From positions 1,674,001-1,738,000 of the forward strand of contig NC_014762.1 in the NCBI RefSeq assembly GCF_000183725.1: a stretch of 64,000 nt of DNA, written 5' to 3'. Below, piece after piece: positions 26,040 through 35,803 of this stretch (its first letter is position 1; each line of letters starts with the position of its first letter). This stretch comes from Sulfuricurvum kujiense DSM 16994 (GTDB taxonomy: Bacteria; Campylobacterota; Campylobacteria; Campylobacterales; Sulfurimonadaceae). Under the pieces are notes generated by a model. It saw nothing but the letters and a program-made list of their open reading frames with translations. It was not told the DNA's origin and made no database searches. The position numbers were made by a program, and so were the translations under genes.

Positions 26040-27262
26040 GTAATTCAAAAAATTTAAAAAAATATCTAATTGATGATGAATATTTGTTTGATCCAAAAAA
26101 CAATGGTAATGTCATTATGCTATCTGGAGTATGGGGATCTGGAAAAACACATTTTTGGAAAAATAGGATTGAACCTGAACTTGAAAAACTATCTGATGAC
26201 AATAAAGCATATGTTTACGTTAGTTTGTACGGAAAAGAAAATACAGAATCAATCAAAAATGAGATATTGCTAAAAGCCTATGAGAGTGTTAAAAAAGAAA
26301 ATGGAACTCTCACACGAACTGCATCTGTTTTTAATACAACAATCAAATATGTACCATCAATATCCTTATTCGGAGCCAAGATCGATCTGAATTCTATCAA
26401 TCATTTTTTTACCAGCAAAAAGGTAAACGAAGCCAAAGAATATTTGTTGGATGGCGGATTGATATGTGTTGATGACTTTGAACGTAAATCCGAAAATATT
26501 TCGTTAAATGATTTGTTTGGTTTATTTACTCAATTATCGCAAGATATGAAATGTAAGATGGTGTTAATCTTAAATAGTGATGTTTTCGAAGGCAAAGAAG
26601 CCGTCATATTTAGAAATGTCAAAGAAAAAACGGTAAATAAATTTCTGCATTTTTCCCCCTCGATTGACGAGCTGTATCAATCTGTATTTGATGAAGACAA
26701 ATATAAAACACTTCTCCCCTTCCAAGACAATATTAATGAATGGATAAAACATACTGAGGAATTAAATGCACGACTTTACATACAGGTTCTTGATAATTGT
26801 TTGGAATGGGTTAGCAAAGACTTCTCTGTAGATGCATTAAAAGCGTTGACATACATATCTATATTTTTCTCAAAACATCATTTTACATTGGAGTATAGAG
26901 CAGAGACAAATACTAATATCTACACAGTTGTAGATTATTTTCTACATAAAGGTTTTTATGAAATTGCATCTTTTTTAACGAGAACCGCTCCACAATTATT
27001 TTTACGAGAAAATCCATTAGAGCTTTCCGAAACCACACAGATATTAATGAGTCACATTAACAAGCATAAAAAAGATGATAAAACAGAACACTCTGAAGAT
27101 TATCTCCAAAGAGAAAATGAAGAAATAGAAAAGCATAGATCGTTGATAGTTGATTTTGTTAAATACGTGTACATCCTAAAAGTAGATGTAGGAATCGAGT
27201 TGGATACTTATTTGAGAGTGAATAATTTCGTAAAAAATGGAATATTGTTAAAGGACAACTAA
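26036..27262 (+). CDS. KAP-family P-loop NTPase
   Basis: A 408-residue NTPase. Walker A is GVWGSGKT at 31-38, and a Walker B-like LICVDDFERK lies near 141-149. The N-terminal half fits the KAP family, many of which occur in anti-phage loci. I see no convincing membrane segments. The ATG overlaps the stop of the pglX-like relic and its TAA abuts the ATG of the PglX C-half, so it sits precisely at a module boundary. AT-rich codon use contrasts with the BREX core. Confidence 0.75.
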   Translation: MSNSKNLKKYLIDDEYLFDPKNNGNVIMLSGVWGSGKTHFWKNRIEPELEKLSDDNKAYVYVSLYGKENTESIKNEILLKAYESVKKENGTLTRTASVFNTTIKYVPSISLFGAKIDLNSINHFFTSKKVNEAKEYLLDGGLICVDDFERKSENISLNDLFGLFTQLSQDMKCKMVLILNSDVFEGKEAVIFRNVKEKTVNKFLHFSPSIDELYQSVFDEDKYKTLLPFQDNINEWIKHTEELNARLYIQVLDNCLEWVSKDFSVDALKALTYISIFFSKHHFTLEYRAETNTNIYTVVDYFLHKGFYEIASFLTRTAPQLFLRENPLELSETTQILMSHINKHKKDDKTEHSEDYLQRENEEIEKHRSLIVDFVKYVYILKVDVGIELDTYLRVNNFVKNGILLKDN

Positions 27263-28999
27263 ATGGCAACATACATAAGATTAACCGACTACAAAGATAG
27301 CGATACCAAAGAACAGCAGTTCGCTAACCCCGCCAACCGCCACACCGCCAACCAAAACGATTTTTCGAAGATACCGGGAAGTCCTATTGCTTATTGGATG
27401 AGTGATACAGTAAGAAGTAAATTTATTTTATATCCATCAATTGATGACTTGATGACAACAAGAGCTGGAATGTGTACGGGTAATAACGACTTCTTTTTAA
27501 GATATTGGTTTGAAATTGAATTTATTAAAATAGGGTTTTACAAATCTTCTTTTGATGAAGTAATATCATCAAATAAAAAATGGTTTCAATTCAATAAAGG
27601 TGGTGAATACAATAGATGGTTCGGCAACAATGATATCTTTATTAAATTCAACAAAGAAAACATTGATTTACTTTCTAATTCTTGTAATAAGTTAGCTTCT
27701 AAAGAATTATATTTTAAAGAGGGAATCACTTGGAATGCCGTATCAAGTTCAAATTTTGGTGTTAGATTACATCAAAAAGGCTCAATTGTTTCCAACGCAG
27801 CAATGGTTGCATTCCCAGAAAATGAATTCAATTATATTTTTGCTTTTTTGAATACTGTTATTGTGAAAAAAATGGTGGAATTTTTATCACCCACGATAAA
27901 TTTTAATGTTGGAGACATATCAAAAGTTCCTGTAATATTTCCAAATTCTTCAACAATTAAATCTAAAATAAACACTTTGACAGATCAATGTATTGAAATT
28001 TCCCGCGAAGAATGGGACAGTCGAGAAACATCGTGGGATTTCAAACAAAACGAACTGATCCGCCATAAAACCGACGATGGCAAAATCGCTTCCGCTTTTA
28101 CAGCCTACTGCGATCACTGGCGTGAGAAGTTCCATCAGCTCCACGCCAACGAAGAGGAGCTCAACCGCCTCTTTATCGACATCTACGGCCTGCAGAATGA
28201 ACTGACCCCCGATGTCGCACTGGAAGACATCACGATCCTCAAATCCGAATCCCGTATCGAAAACGGCGAGCTGATTTTCAACGCAGATGAAATCGCCCGT
28301 CAGTTCATCAGCTATACGGTGGGATGTATGTTCGGCCGCTATGCGCTCGATCGCGAGGGGCTCGTCGTGGCGAATATGGATCAGCCATACCCGACCGATA
28401 CGCCGTTCGCCATTGACGATGACAACATCATCCCCGTCCTCGAAGAGGAGGTCTTCGCCGACGATATCGCCGCACGGTTCGAGCGGTTTGTGGGTGTAGC
28501 GTTCGGCGAGGAGCGCGTAGGAGAAAATCTCCGCTGGGTCGAAGAGGCTCTGGGGATGAGTATCCGCAAATACTTCTACGGCGAGTTCTACAAAGACCAC
28601 GTCCGACGCTACAAAAAACGCCCGATCTACTGGCTGATCCAAAGCCCGAAAAAAGGGTTTAGCGCCCTCATCTATATGCACCGATACCAAAGCGACACGA
28701 TGGCACGGGTGCAGACGATGTACCTGCGCGAATACCTGACTAAACTCGAATCGCTGATCGAGCACTACAACGCGATTGCGTCCAACCCATCCTCCTCCGC
28801 CAAAGATGCCAAAGACGCTGCCAAGCTCGCCAGTAAGCTGGAGGGGAAACACCGCGACGCCCTCGACTTCGACCGGGGGGATATGAGCCGCATCGCCGCA
28901 GAACAAATCACCATCGATCTCGATGATGGGGTCAAGGTCAACTATCAGAAGTTCAAAGGGGTATTGCCGGATATCGGCCTGTCCAAGGGTGAAGATTAA
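27263..28999 (+). CDS. pglX: BREX methyltransferase PglX, C-terminal half (target recognition)
   Basis: Continuation of PglX. It starts at IRLTDYKDSD, where an intact PglX would follow the GNK end of the N-half. It includes the target-recognition part (about 30-240) and the conserved C-terminal domain (about 250-578, with FIDIYGLQNEL and RRYKKRPIYWLIQSPKKGF). An AAAGGAC site gives efficient independent translation. Codons 30-240 are AT-rich (27.35-28.0 kb) while the rest is GC-richer like brxC, which suggests the recognition part was swapped by recombination. Confidence 0.88.
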   Translation: MATYIRLTDYKDSDTKEQQFANPANRHTANQNDFSKIPGSPIAYWMSDTVRSKFILYPSIDDLMTTRAGMCTGNNDFFLRYWFEIEFIKIGFYKSSFDEVISSNKKWFQFNKGGEYNRWFGNNDIFIKFNKENIDLLSNSCNKLASKELYFKEGITWNAVSSSNFGVRLHQKGSIVSNAAMVAFPENEFNYIFAFLNTVIVKKMVEFLSPTINFNVGDISKVPVIFPNSSTIKSKINTLTDQCIEISREEWDSRETSWDFKQNELIRHKTDDGKIASAFTAYCDHWREKFHQLHANEEELNRLFIDIYGLQNELTPDVALEDITILKSESRIENGELIFNADEIARQFISYTVGCMFGRYALDREGLVVANMDQPYPTDTPFAIDDDNIIPVLEEEVFADDIAARFERFVGVAFGEERVGENLRWVEEALGMSIRKYFYGEFYKDHVRRYKKRPIYWLIQSPKKGFSALIYMHRYQSDTMARVQTMYLREYLTKLESLIEHYNAIASNPSSSAKDAKDAAKLASKLEGKHRDALDFDRGDMSRIAAEQITIDLDDGVKVNYQKFKGVLPDIGLSKGED

Positions 29000-29044
29000 A
29001 ATACGGTTCGTTTTTCTGCATACTTCCGTATTTATGATATTATA

Positions 29045-29060
29045 ATGGAATGTATTCCAT
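29045..29060. promoter_or_regulatory. Palindromic operator over a -10 box
   Basis: ATGGAATGTATTCCAT is a perfect palindrome with 7-base arms and lies at the end of a TATAAT-like box (29040-29046), 17 bp before the ATPase start. A second inverted repeat (AAATACGG at 28999-29006 and CCGTATTT at 29026-29033) precedes it. These suggest a regulated internal promoter for the second half of the BREX operon. Confidence 0.5.
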
Positions 29061-29076
29061 AAAAGGATAAATATAA

Positions 29077-30360
29077 ATGGATTCCATTCTCATAGATGAT
29101 AACCCACACTGGGATACACCGGAAGCGTATGGGCAGTTTTCTCCCAGGGAAAAACTCACCCACGCACTGAGCTTTCTAAAAGCCAAAGAGGTCATCGCCA
29201 TCCTCGGAGCGCGTCGTGTCGGCAAAAGTTCGCTCGCGCGTCTGATGATTCGCTCGCTCCTACCCACGACCAATCCCCGCAACATCTTTTTCATCAATCT
29301 GGAAAAAACGGCGTTTATCCCGTATAAAAACGATCCAACCTATCTCGACACCATCTATGAGAATTACCTCAAAATTGCCGAACCCGATATGAGTCAGCGT
29401 ATCTATGTCTTTTTGGATGAAATACAGATTTTTGCCGATTGGGAAGTGTTCGTCAAATCCCGTTATGAAAACAGCAATATCAAGTTCATCGTCACTGGAT
29501 CGAACTCCTCGCTCCTCTCTTCATCATACGCGACGATGCTGACCGGACGGGTCCTCAAACTCACCCTAAACTCATTCAGTTTCCGCGAATTTCTCACCTA
29601 CAAAGAAATTCCTCATACATCTCGGCTGGAGCGAGCCCGCCACCGGATCAATATTAAGCGTGCACTGGACGAGTACCTCAAATGGGGCGGGTACTATTCG
29701 GTCTTTTCCAATGACGAGATCCACGTTAAAAAAGAGTACCTTAAAAACATCGCCGAGGACATCATCCTCAAAGACATCGTCCCTCGCTACAGCATCAAAA
29801 ACAGCGCCGCGATCCGTGATCTGTTTTATTACATCGCATCCAACGCGACGACGACGATCAATTACGCATCATTGGCTAAAAAGCTCTCTATGGATCCCAA
29901 AACGGTCAAAGAGTACGTCGATTATTTCGAGGATAATTTTCTCATCCGCCGTATCAGCCGACACCATACCAAACTCACCGCCCAGATCAATTCCCCCAAA
30001 AAGGTCTATCTGAGCGACAACGGATTTTTGAACCTGGGGATTTCACCCGATCGCAATCAGGGAGCAATGCTCGAAAACGCCGTTTGCAATCACTGGCAGA
30101 ATCGGGAGATCACCTATCTTCTGGAAAACAAAGAGTGCGATTTTTATGTCGGCGGAAACGTCTATCAGGTCTCTTATACGATCAATGACGAAAAAACCCG
30201 CAAGCGTGAACTGGATGGACTGGAGTTTTTTATGAACGAACTGAACCTCACCGAGGGGCATCTCATCACCTATGACGCCAGTGAGACGATCAGCAAAGAA
30301 GGCAAGACAATGCACATCCAACCCATCGAAGAGTTTTTGCTCGTGGGAGAAATCCAATGA
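29077..30360 (+). CDS. AAA_14/DUF4143 ATPase associated with BREX
   Basis: A 427-residue ATPase: Walker A GARRVGKSS at 44-52, Walker B IYVFLDEIQIF (about 108-118), sensor VTGSNSSLL, and a C-terminal DUF4143-type domain with a nuclease-like end. Such ATPases are frequent accessory genes in BREX and other defence loci. An AAAGGA site precedes the ATG. Its stop overlaps the pglZ start. The upstream palindrome suggests separate control, perhaps by the protein itself. Confidence 0.85.
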   Translation: MDSILIDDNPHWDTPEAYGQFSPREKLTHALSFLKAKEVIAILGARRVGKSSLARLMIRSLLPTTNPRNIFFINLEKTAFIPYKNDPTYLDTIYENYLKIAEPDMSQRIYVFLDEIQIFADWEVFVKSRYENSNIKFIVTGSNSSLLSSSYATMLTGRVLKLTLNSFSFREFLTYKEIPHTSRLERARHRINIKRALDEYLKWGGYYSVFSNDEIHVKKEYLKNIAEDIILKDIVPRYSIKNSAAIRDLFYYIASNATTTINYASLAKKLSMDPKTVKEYVDYFEDNFLIRRISRHHTKLTAQINSPKKVYLSDNGFLNLGISPDRNQGAMLENAVCNHWQNREITYLLENKECDFYVGGNVYQVSYTINDEKTRKRELDGLEFFMNELNLTEGHLITYDASETISKEGKTMHIQPIEEFLLVGEIQ

Positions 30361-32849
30361 GCAAAATTACCGAGAGCCTCACCAAACTCTTCGACAAACA
30401 CCGCATTATCTTCTGGTACGACGATGGGGGCGCACTGCGTGAAGAGTTCGAATTTCTGACTCTGGACAATGTCGAAAAACGGCTCATTGCCAACAACGAG
30501 TTTTCGCTCAAAGTACAGATCCACCGCGCCCCGTCCGATCAGCGGTTTCTCATCTATGCTCCAAATCCTCAACCGGATGACGCGCACAACTGGCTGCTCG
30601 ATCTGAATCTCTCCGGCTACCTCTACAGTGCCGACCGCGCCTCGATGCTCATCGACGAACTGGGGATCGATCCGATCCATAAAGAGCTGATCCAAACCTA
30701 TGAGAAGTTTTTCAACGCCGAATCACGTCGGAGTAAGCTCATCCCCCTCATCGGCAAAGAGAGCGACGCCTCTGCCCTAAAAACCGCGATGCTCGCCGTG
30801 GTGTGCGGCTGTGAACCGCGACTTGAGTCGATCATCCTGAAAGTGTTGAGCTGGGTGTCAGAGGAGAACGACAAAAAGATCGCGGAAATCTCCGGGTATG
30901 GTCTGGATTCGTTCTTCTTTGACGAAATGCGCCGGATTTACCGATATGAGAGCGCGGAGCCTTCTTTCAAAGATTTCGCCTATGCCCTGATTCTGGCCCA
31001 CTTCTACAACACCCTCTCCCCTGCCAAAGCGGGGCTGAACGTCGATGCGGTCTATTTCGTCAAACACCAGTGGATCGATTCGCAGCGCCACCGGGAGAGT
31101 TTCATCCTCCTCTCCCGCCAGGTCGAAGAGATGCTGGGGATAAAAGAGACGCTTGAGAGCTATTCGCTCTCTCAGCTGGGGGAATGTGATACGTTCGAAT
31201 CGATCGACAAACGGATCATCATCGAACTACGCAACGGCATCCTCTCATCCCTGCTCGACGCCGACACCCTCATCGAGACGATCCGAAAGCGGGAAAAAAG
31301 TGTCTGGTTTGAGGAGTACCGCCATCTCTACAAAGCGCTCGAATACTCCGCGCTGCTGCTGCAGCGGATCAAAAGCTCCAGCCTTAAAATCGGTGGCCTA
31401 AAAGAGGGATTTGAACGGTATGCCTCGCTCTGGTACGAGACGGATACCCTCTATCGAAAAGCGCTCTATCACAGCGCGATGGCCGAACACATCGATGTCC
31501 TCAAATCGCTGATGAGCCAGGTGGAAAACGCCTATCTGGGCAGCTACCTGATCCCACTGGGAGACGCGTGGCAAGAGCACGTCAATACGATGGAGGAGTG
31601 GAAAATCCCCGGACTCATCAGTCAGCGGCAATTTTATGAGCACTACGTCGCCCCGCAGACGACAAACGATCGTAAAGTTTACGTCATCATCTCAGATGCG
31701 CTGCGTTATGAGTGCGCCAAAGAGCTCGAAAAACGGCTACTGGAGAAAAACCGCTACCAATGCTCGACCGAGGCGATGGTGGGGGTCCTTCCGAGCTACA
31801 CGCAGTTGGGGATCGCGTCACTGCTGCCGCACAACGAATTGGGATTATTGGGGAGTGATGACACCATCAGCGTCGATGGCAAATCCTCCGCAGGTGTCGC
31901 CAACCGCAACAAAATCCTCGAAGCTTCACCTGCAAGTGCCACCTATCTCAAATGGGATGAGTTCATCGGTATGGGCCGAGACGAGGGGCGGGAATTCGTC
32001 AAAGGGTTCCAGGTATTCTACATCTACCACGACCGGATCGATGCGATCGGCGACGATGCCAAAACCGAATCACACGTTTTCGAAGCGGTCGAAAAAGCGT
32101 ACGACGAGATCGAAAAGATCATCACCCAGGTGACCAATCTCAACGGCACCAACATCATCATCACCGCCGATCACGGCTTTTTGTATCAGAACAACGTCGT
32201 CGAAGAGACCGATCTGTGTCAGATCGACCGAAACGGCAGTACGATTACCAAATACAACCGCCGCTTTGTTTTGGGGCAAAACCTCAATACCCACGCGTGC
32301 GTCAAAAAGTTCTCCTTCGAACAGCTCGGCCTGAGCGGCACAGGTGAAGCCCTGATCCCAAAATCGGTCAACAAACTCCGCCTTCAGGGGGCGGGAAACC
32401 GATTCGTCCACGGAGGGGCGAGCCTGCAGGAGATCGTCGTGCCGGTGGTGCTGTTCAGCAAAAAACGCAAAGACGATGTCGAAAACGTCGACGTCGATAT
32501 CGTCAAATCGTTCAGCCGCATCTCCTCCAACCAGATAACCCTGACCCTGTGGCAGAAAACCCCTGCAGGGGATAAGATGCTCCCCCGCACCCTGTATGCG
32601 GGATTCTACGCCGGGGATGAGCTCGTATCCAACGAAGAGCAGCTCGTTTTCGGCAGTACGGACGAGGATTCCCGCAACCGCGAAGTGAAAGTCAAATTCC
32701 ACTTCGTCCAGACGATCAGCCAGTACAATAATCAGACGATTTCCCTGCGGCTCAGCGAACTCGAACCGGGTACTTCGCGTCGGCGGGTCTACAAACAAGA
32801 GCAGTTTTCGATCAACATCTCCTTCGTCAGCGAATTTGACGATTTCTAA
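30357..32849 (+). CDS. pglZ: BREX phosphatase-like protein PglZ
   Basis: Core BREX protein of the alkaline-phosphatase superfamily, 830 residues, normal for type 1. The PglZ domain starts near residue 440 with VYVIISDALRYE (metal-binding Asp). Further on is NIIITADHGFLYQ, the second metal site (Asp-His). The N-terminal 420 residues are helical. It overlaps the ATPase gene by 4 bases and brxL follows after 11 bp. Its biochemical target in BREX is not settled. Confidence 0.95.
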   Translation: MSKITESLTKLFDKHRIIFWYDDGGALREEFEFLTLDNVEKRLIANNEFSLKVQIHRAPSDQRFLIYAPNPQPDDAHNWLLDLNLSGYLYSADRASMLIDELGIDPIHKELIQTYEKFFNAESRRSKLIPLIGKESDASALKTAMLAVVCGCEPRLESIILKVLSWVSEENDKKIAEISGYGLDSFFFDEMRRIYRYESAEPSFKDFAYALILAHFYNTLSPAKAGLNVDAVYFVKHQWIDSQRHRESFILLSRQVEEMLGIKETLESYSLSQLGECDTFESIDKRIIIELRNGILSSLLDADTLIETIRKREKSVWFEEYRHLYKALEYSALLLQRIKSSSLKIGGLKEGFERYASLWYETDTLYRKALYHSAMAEHIDVLKSLMSQVENAYLGSYLIPLGDAWQEHVNTMEEWKIPGLISQRQFYEHYVAPQTTNDRKVYVIISDALRYECAKELEKRLLEKNRYQCSTEAMVGVLPSYTQLGIASLLPHNELGLLGSDDTISVDGKSSAGVANRNKILEASPASATYLKWDEFIGMGRDEGREFVKGFQVFYIYHDRIDAIGDDAKTESHVFEAVEKAYDEIEKIITQVTNLNGTNIIITADHGFLYQNNVVEETDLCQIDRNGSTITKYNRRFVLGQNLNTHACVKKFSFEQLGLSGTGEALIPKSVNKLRLQGAGNRFVHGGASLQEIVVPVVLFSKKRKDDVENVDVDIVKSFSRISSNQITLTLWQKTPAGDKMLPRTLYAGFYAGDELVSNEEQLVFGSTDEDSRNREVKVKFHFVQTISQYNNQTISLRLSELEPGTSRRRVYKQEQFSINISFVSEFDDF

Positions 32850-32860
32850 GAGGAAACACT

Positions 32861-34885
32861 ATGGATTTGAACCAAAAAATCATCGACAATTTTCCGGGAA
32901 AAGCGGTCCGAAAAGATCTGACCAAAAAGCTCAAAGGGGGCGTGAGCGTCCCGGTCTATGTCCTCGAATACCTGCTGGGGATGTACTGCGCCACGGACAA
33001 CGAAGAGACGATTGCCGAGGGGATCGAGAAGGTCAAAGAGATCCTGACCCAAAACTATGTCCGCCCCGATGAAGCGGAGATGGTCAAATCCCGGATCAAA
33101 GAGCGGGGGCGCTACAAAGTCATCGACAAGATTTCGGCCAAACTCAATGAAAAAGAGGACCGCTACGAAGCCGATTTCTCTAATCTCGGGATCAAACGGG
33201 TCATCATCCCCGCCGAGGTGATCAAAGAATACCAAAAACTCCTTGCCGGGGGGATCTGGTGTATCGTTACCATCAGCTATTTTTACGACGAGAACAACAA
33301 GGGAGAATCCCCATACGTCCTCGAATCGCTCAAACCGATCCAGATGCCGGGGATGGATCTCTCTGAGTTCCTGAGTGCCCGCAAAGCGTTCGAGAAAGAG
33401 GAGTGGATGGATCTGCTGATCCGTTCGACGGGGATGGAACCGGCAAACCTCGATATGAGTGCCAAATGGCACCTGATGGCACGTCTGATCCCCTTTGTCG
33501 AAAACAACTTCAATATGTGCGAACTGGGACCACGCGGAACGGGTAAATCGTATGTCTACAAAGAGATCTCCCCCAACTCGATCCTCGTCAGTGGCGGCCA
33601 GACGACGGTTGCCAACCTCTTTTACAATATGTCGAGCCGGACCGTCGGACTGGTTGGGATGTGGGATATCGTGGCGTTTGATGAAGTGGCCGGAATCCGG
33701 TTCAAAGACAAAGACGGCGTTCAGATTATGAAGGACTATATGGAATCAGGCAGCTTTGCTCGGGGCAAGGAGATGAAAGAAGCCCGTGCTTCGATGATCT
33801 TCGTCGGAAACATCGACGGCAGCATCGCCAATATCGTCAAGACCTCCCATCTTCTCAGTCCGTTCCCCAGCGAGATGATCGATACGGCGTTTTTCGACCG
33901 TTTCCATCACTATCTCCCCGGCTGGGAAGTGCCGAAGATGCGTCCGGAATTCTTCACAGACCAGTACGGATTTATTACCGACTATATGGCCGAATGGATG
34001 CGTGAGCTTCAAAAGAGCAATTTTTCCGATGCGATTGACCGCTATTTCCGTTTCGGAAAAGATCTCAACCAGCGCGACGTCAAGGCGGTCCGAAAAACGA
34101 CGAGCGGATTGCTGAAGCTGATGTTCCCGGATGGCAGCTTTACCAAAGAGGATGTCGAACAAGCATTGATCTATGCACTCGTCGGACGCCGCCGGATTAA
34201 AGAACAGCTCAAAAAGATTGGAGGGATGGAGTTCTATGACGTCCATTTCAGCTACATCGATCTCGAAAACGGTGAAGAGAAGTACGTCACCGTTCCTGAA
34301 AGCGGTGGCGGCGGATTGATTCCGGAGGGTGAACTCTCTCCGGGTGCACTCTATGCGGTTGCGACCAACAGTGCCAATGGCCATAAAGGTCTGATCCGAC
34401 TCGATTTGCAGGTAATGGGCGGAAACGGTAAAATGACCGATACGGGATTTGGAACGGGTACGATCAAAGATGAGCTTAAAGAGGCCCGCAACTATCTTCA
34501 GGCAAACCTCTCCCGTGTGTCGCTCTCTGCCAAATTCAGCGAGCACGATTACCATATCAAAGCCAACGATTTAAACGGCATAGGAGGAGCTCAGGGGCTC
34601 ACATTGGCGATATGGCTATCCCTGGTTTCAGGAACGCTTTCCAAGCCATTATTGCCTCAATTAGCTGTACTGGGGTCAATGGGGATCGGCGGTGGAATCA
34701 TCGGAACCGACAACCTCGCAGATGCGTTGCAGATCGCAGCGGACAGCGGTGCGAAACGGGTTCTCATCCCTGCGGCCGATATGGTCCATTACGGAACGGT
34801 TCCAACCGATTTGATGTCAAAGTTGCAGCCGATTATCTATACGGATCCAGTTGATGCGGCGATGAAGGCGATGGGGGTGAATTGA
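32861..34885 (+). CDS. brxL: BREX Lon-like AAA+ protein BrxL
   Basis: Last BREX-1 gene, 674 residues. The AAA+ domain has Walker A GPRGTGKS at 223-230 and a VAFDEVAGI Walker B-like segment. The C-terminal Lon-like domain (about 480-674) has GLTLAIWLSLVSG and GIGGGIIGTDNLADALQIA; I do not see a clear Ser-Lys protease dyad. BrxL forms DNA-binding rings and is needed for phage restriction. An AGAGGAAAC site precedes the ATG. It is convergent with the next gene with no spacer. Confidence 0.94.
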   Translation: MDLNQKIIDNFPGKAVRKDLTKKLKGGVSVPVYVLEYLLGMYCATDNEETIAEGIEKVKEILTQNYVRPDEAEMVKSRIKERGRYKVIDKISAKLNEKEDRYEADFSNLGIKRVIIPAEVIKEYQKLLAGGIWCIVTISYFYDENNKGESPYVLESLKPIQMPGMDLSEFLSARKAFEKEEWMDLLIRSTGMEPANLDMSAKWHLMARLIPFVENNFNMCELGPRGTGKSYVYKEISPNSILVSGGQTTVANLFYNMSSRTVGLVGMWDIVAFDEVAGIRFKDKDGVQIMKDYMESGSFARGKEMKEARASMIFVGNIDGSIANIVKTSHLLSPFPSEMIDTAFFDRFHHYLPGWEVPKMRPEFFTDQYGFITDYMAEWMRELQKSNFSDAIDRYFRFGKDLNQRDVKAVRKTTSGLLKLMFPDGSFTKEDVEQALIYALVGRRRIKEQLKKIGGMEFYDVHFSYIDLENGEEKYVTVPESGGGGLIPEGELSPGALYAVATNSANGHKGLIRLDLQVMGGNGKMTDTGFGTGTIKDELKEARNYLQANLSRVSLSAKFSEHDYHIKANDLNGIGGAQGLTLAIWLSLVSGTLSKPLLPQLAVLGSMGIGGGIIGTDNLADALQIAADSGAKRVLIPAADMVHYGTVPTDLMSKLQPIIYTDPVDAAMKAMGVN

Positions 34886-35803
34886 TCATCCTATATACCA
34901 GCTAGTGATGCTCGCCCGATTGTGCTTCATCTCCCAACTAACACCCTGCAAAGACTGTTCATACGTGTATCCCACCTTGGCATACTCCATCATGCGGCGC
35001 TTTGCAAAATTCCAACGAAGACCATGAGATGATTCCCTTGGAAAATTCAAAATGTCAGCCGTCTTTCGAAGATCAGTGTAATACATTTGCCGGTCGATTT
35101 TAAATTTGTCGTGTTCACGAATGTATCCTTCAAGCTGCACATAGGTCTCTTTTTCAACGAGTACCGGCCCCTCTTTGCCTCCCTTTTCACGGGTAAGGAT
35201 CGAATATTTTTCTTTTTGGGTGATAGAATCGAAAACGGCACCTCTTAATTGCTCCGCTTTGATAAGCCCTACCCCCTCAAATCTTGTACCTCCCTCATAC
35301 TGAATCCTGGATGAAAGCCTGTGAAGTGGATGAGAAAGCGTTTGAATCAATAAGTCCGGATCGGGATAAGCGCGGTTATGATAGTTGTCCGCCAGCAGAT
35401 CAAGATTTCGATAGAGTTTGAGCATCTCAAGCCGTTTTGAGAAATCGTAGTTTTTTTGTACTGCTCCCTTGGATTGGCTAAAACGATTCAGTGCCGCTTC
35501 CAGCTTTCCGATGGCCGATACAATTTTTTCCAGATAACTGCGTGATGGATAATACTCCACCTTGTACTCAAGATATGCAAGCACATGATGTTCTTCGATC
35601 TTCTCGATATCTTTGACGTTCCAATGCTCTCGCAGATAATGCATCAGATTTTCAAACACCCGACGGTAACTGGCGGCACTCTGATAGGAACTGAGCATCT
35701 GATAATGAGGACTATTCGGATCGCTTCGATCTTCTTTCTTCAATCCTGGCAAAAAGATAGAGCGAATCAATTCAGCACTTTGAAAATAGGGACTCCCCCG
35801 CAT
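34886..35803 (-). CDS. Divergent tyrosine recombinase
   Basis: A 305-residue protein with the spacing of a tyrosine-recombinase catalytic domain: Arg174 (GGTRFEGVGLI), a Lys in EKGGK (207-210), His260-Gly-Leu-Arg263, His294 (EMKHNR) and Tyr303 (TSWY). The N-terminal 110 residues form a SAM-like DNA-binding domain. It differs greatly from the integrase at 13703. It ends exactly at the brxL stop, converging with the BREX operon, so it may mark or mobilise the right end of the BREX block. Membership is inferred from residue pattern. Confidence 0.65.
   Translation of the reverse strand: MRGSPYFQSAELIRSIFLPGLKKEDRSDPNSPHYQMLSSYQSAASYRRVFENLMHYLREHWNVKDIEKIEEHHVLAYLEYKVEYYPSRSYLEKIVSAIGKLEAALNRFSQSKGAVQKNYDFSKRLEMLKLYRNLDLLADNYHNRAYPDPDLLIQTLSHPLHRLSSRIQYEGGTRFEGVGLIKAEQLRGAVFDSITQKEKYSILTREKGGKEGPVLVEKETYVQLEGYIREHDKFKIDRQMYYTDLRKTADILNFPRESSHGLRWNFAKRRMMEYAKVGYTYEQSLQGVSWEMKHNRASITSWYIG

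Noticed and set aside
24008-27262. pglX interruption as a simple frameshift or an insertion sequence
   Set aside because: The interval holds complete genes with ribosome sites and stop/start overlaps, without transposase, terminal inverted repeats or evident target duplication.
27950-28906. A 318-codon minus-strand frame opposite the PglX C-half
   Set aside because: It is confined to the GC-richer part of pglX, has no recognisable domain and disappears where composition changes, so it is an antisense artefact.
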